This document shows positions 6,930 through 7,658 of a stretch of 7,658 nt of DNA, in pieces; positions within the stretch are counted from its first letter, which is position 1, and each line of letters begins with the position of its first letter. Origin of the DNA: Mucilaginibacter sp. (GTDB lineage Bacteria > Bacteroidota > Bacteroidia > Sphingobacteriales > Sphingobacteriaceae); the NCBI GenBank assembly GCA_028288315.1, contig JAQBNY010000231.1, positions 1 to 7,658 of the forward strand, given 5' to 3'. The notes beneath the pieces were generated by a model, which was not told the origin of the DNA, ran no database searches, and saw only the letters and a list, made by a program, of their open reading frames with translations. The position numbers and the translations under genes were made by a program.

Positions 6930-7658
6930 TCAGGCCGCTGGTTCTGAGGGAATATCCACCGGAATATCCACATCTGGTTTGTATTGCTTTATTTGAGCTA
7001 TTAAACCGGTTATATCGCCCTGCACATATTTAATGCTGTTGCCAATGTGTATTTTATCAAAGTTATCTGTATTGATGCTGCCATTTATCTGATGATAAAT
7101 TGACTCAGCAAACAGTCGGATCTTACCCTGGTGTATTACTAATAAAATATCTTCAGGCTTTGTGTCATAAAATGATGCCAGGCCGGTAGAATGGCTTTTT
7201 GCTTTAGCCACCACCAGATCGGCATCAAGCCCTTCTCGTATATTGCCGGTGTTGAGTTGCCAGATAGTAGCAGCCTTTGTTGTTAACGACTGATACAGTT
7301 CTTCATCAGTAAGCATTTGCGTTTTACGGGCCATACGAATATGGTTCCAAATATCCCAGCTGCCGGTAAGGGTGGAGTCGGTACCGAACAATATTTGTGT
7401 AAACTTTTTCAGGTGGTTAACTTTAGCGGTAGCATCAAGTAAGAAGTAATTAGATTGGGGGCACCATACTATCGCTTTAAATGATTTAGCTTGTGTAGGT
7501 GTAAGTGCCACACCATGTACACCTATTAGCTTCCGGTTCAGCAGGTTCCATTTTAGCAGTTCGTCAATTTCTTTGTGAGCGGCCTCGTTGGTGCCTTCAC
7601 CAATATGTATTACTGCCGGCCTATTAATTTGAAGGGGATTATTTAGCTTTTTTTTCCA
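6930..7658 (-). CDS. Amidohydrolase, TRZ/ATZ-like, C-terminal 242 residues (partial)
   Basis: The frame stays open to the right edge, so the true start is outside the window. A GTG at 7511 is only an internal codon, because conserved motifs continue upstream of it. Over the 242 visible residues it shows the second half of an amidohydrolase TIM barrel: VIHIGEG (His18, Glu21), VHG (His48), WCPQSN (65-70) and FGTDS (Asp94, the expected metal/proton-shuttling aspartate). The closing beta domain has GLDADLVVAK and VIHQGKIR. This order matches TRZ/ATZ-type enzymes such as guanine, cytosine or S-adenosylhomocysteine deaminases, which hydrolyse C-N bonds on small heterocycles. The HxH motif that would complete the metal site is not in the window. 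The gene leads into the deacetylase with a 3 bp gap, so it is part of the glycan operon. Its substrate is unknown. The C-terminus ends in a short Asp/Pro-rich tail with a VDIP duplication. Confidence 0.87.
   Translation of the reverse strand, partial: WKKKLNNPLQINRPAVIHIGEGTNEAAHKEIDELLKWNLLNRKLIGVHGVALTPTQAKSFKAIVWCPQSNYFLLDATAKVNHLKKFTQILFGTDSTLTGSWDIWNHIRMARKTQMLTDEELYQSLTTKAATIWQLNTGNIREGLDADLVVAKAKSHSTGLASFYDTKPEDILLVIHQGKIRLFAESIYHQINGSINTDNFDKIHIGNSIKYVQGDITGLIAQIKQYKPDVDIPVDIPSEPAA
6949..6972. repeat. 12-bp tandem repeat in the amidohydrolase tail
   Basis: GGAATATCCACC (6949-6960) is followed at once by GGAATATCCACA (6961-6972), differing only in the last base. Read on the minus strand it encodes VDIP twice near the amidohydrolase C-terminus. 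It preserves the frame and looks like a small recent slippage or duplication in a tolerant tail. Confidence 0.8.

Noticed and set aside
6930..7511. A separate 193-residue gene starting at GTG 7511
   Set aside because: The frame stays open upstream to the window edge and encodes conserved amidohydrolase motifs (HIGEG, VHG), so GTG 7511 is an internal valine.

Overview
This 7.7 kb window looks like accessory biosynthetic DNA from a member of the Bacteroidota, most likely a Sphingobacteriaceae-type organism such as Pedobacter or Mucilaginibacter. That placement is an inference. It rests on the AT-rich but not extreme composition, the lack of convincing Shine-Dalgarno sequences before almost every gene, and the style of the protein families. 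No rRNA, tRNA, CRISPR array, insertion sequence or phage gene was seen.

The window falls into three blocks. (1) At the left edge, on the + strand, is the 3' end of an acyl-chain module: the last 30 codons of a probable beta-ketoacyl-ACP synthase, an acyl carrier protein (101-358), and a phosphopantetheinyl transferase of AcpS layout (355-1026) that would load it. The block closes with a clear rho-independent terminator (1074-1101). (2) Next, also on the + strand, is a translationally coupled pair: a fused membrane/ATPase ABC exporter of the lipid/glycolipid flippase type (about 1171-2832) and a GT4 glycosyltransferase (2822-3901). (3) On the - strand a tight four-gene operon enters from the right edge and is read leftwards: an amidohydrolase of the TRZ/ATZ type (partial, 7658-6930), a CE4 polysaccharide deacetylase (6926-5925), a GNAT-like acyltransferase (5953-4997) and a second GT4 glycosyltransferase (4980-3877). 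Blocks 2 and 3 meet tail to tail, and the last 25 bp of the two glycosyltransferase genes overlap.

Taken together, blocks 2 and 3 look like part of a cell-surface glycan or glycolipid locus. Two glycosyltransferases would build the glycan, a deacetylase and an acyltransferase would decorate it, and an ABC exporter would flip the lipid-linked product. The dedicated ketosynthase/ACP/phosphopantetheinyl transferase module next door suggests either an acyl or polyketide-like chain attached to that product, or the end of an unrelated pathway such as an aryl-polyene/flexirubin-type cluster. The window alone cannot decide between these. The least expected member is the amidohydrolase, whose family normally acts on small molecules rather than polymers.
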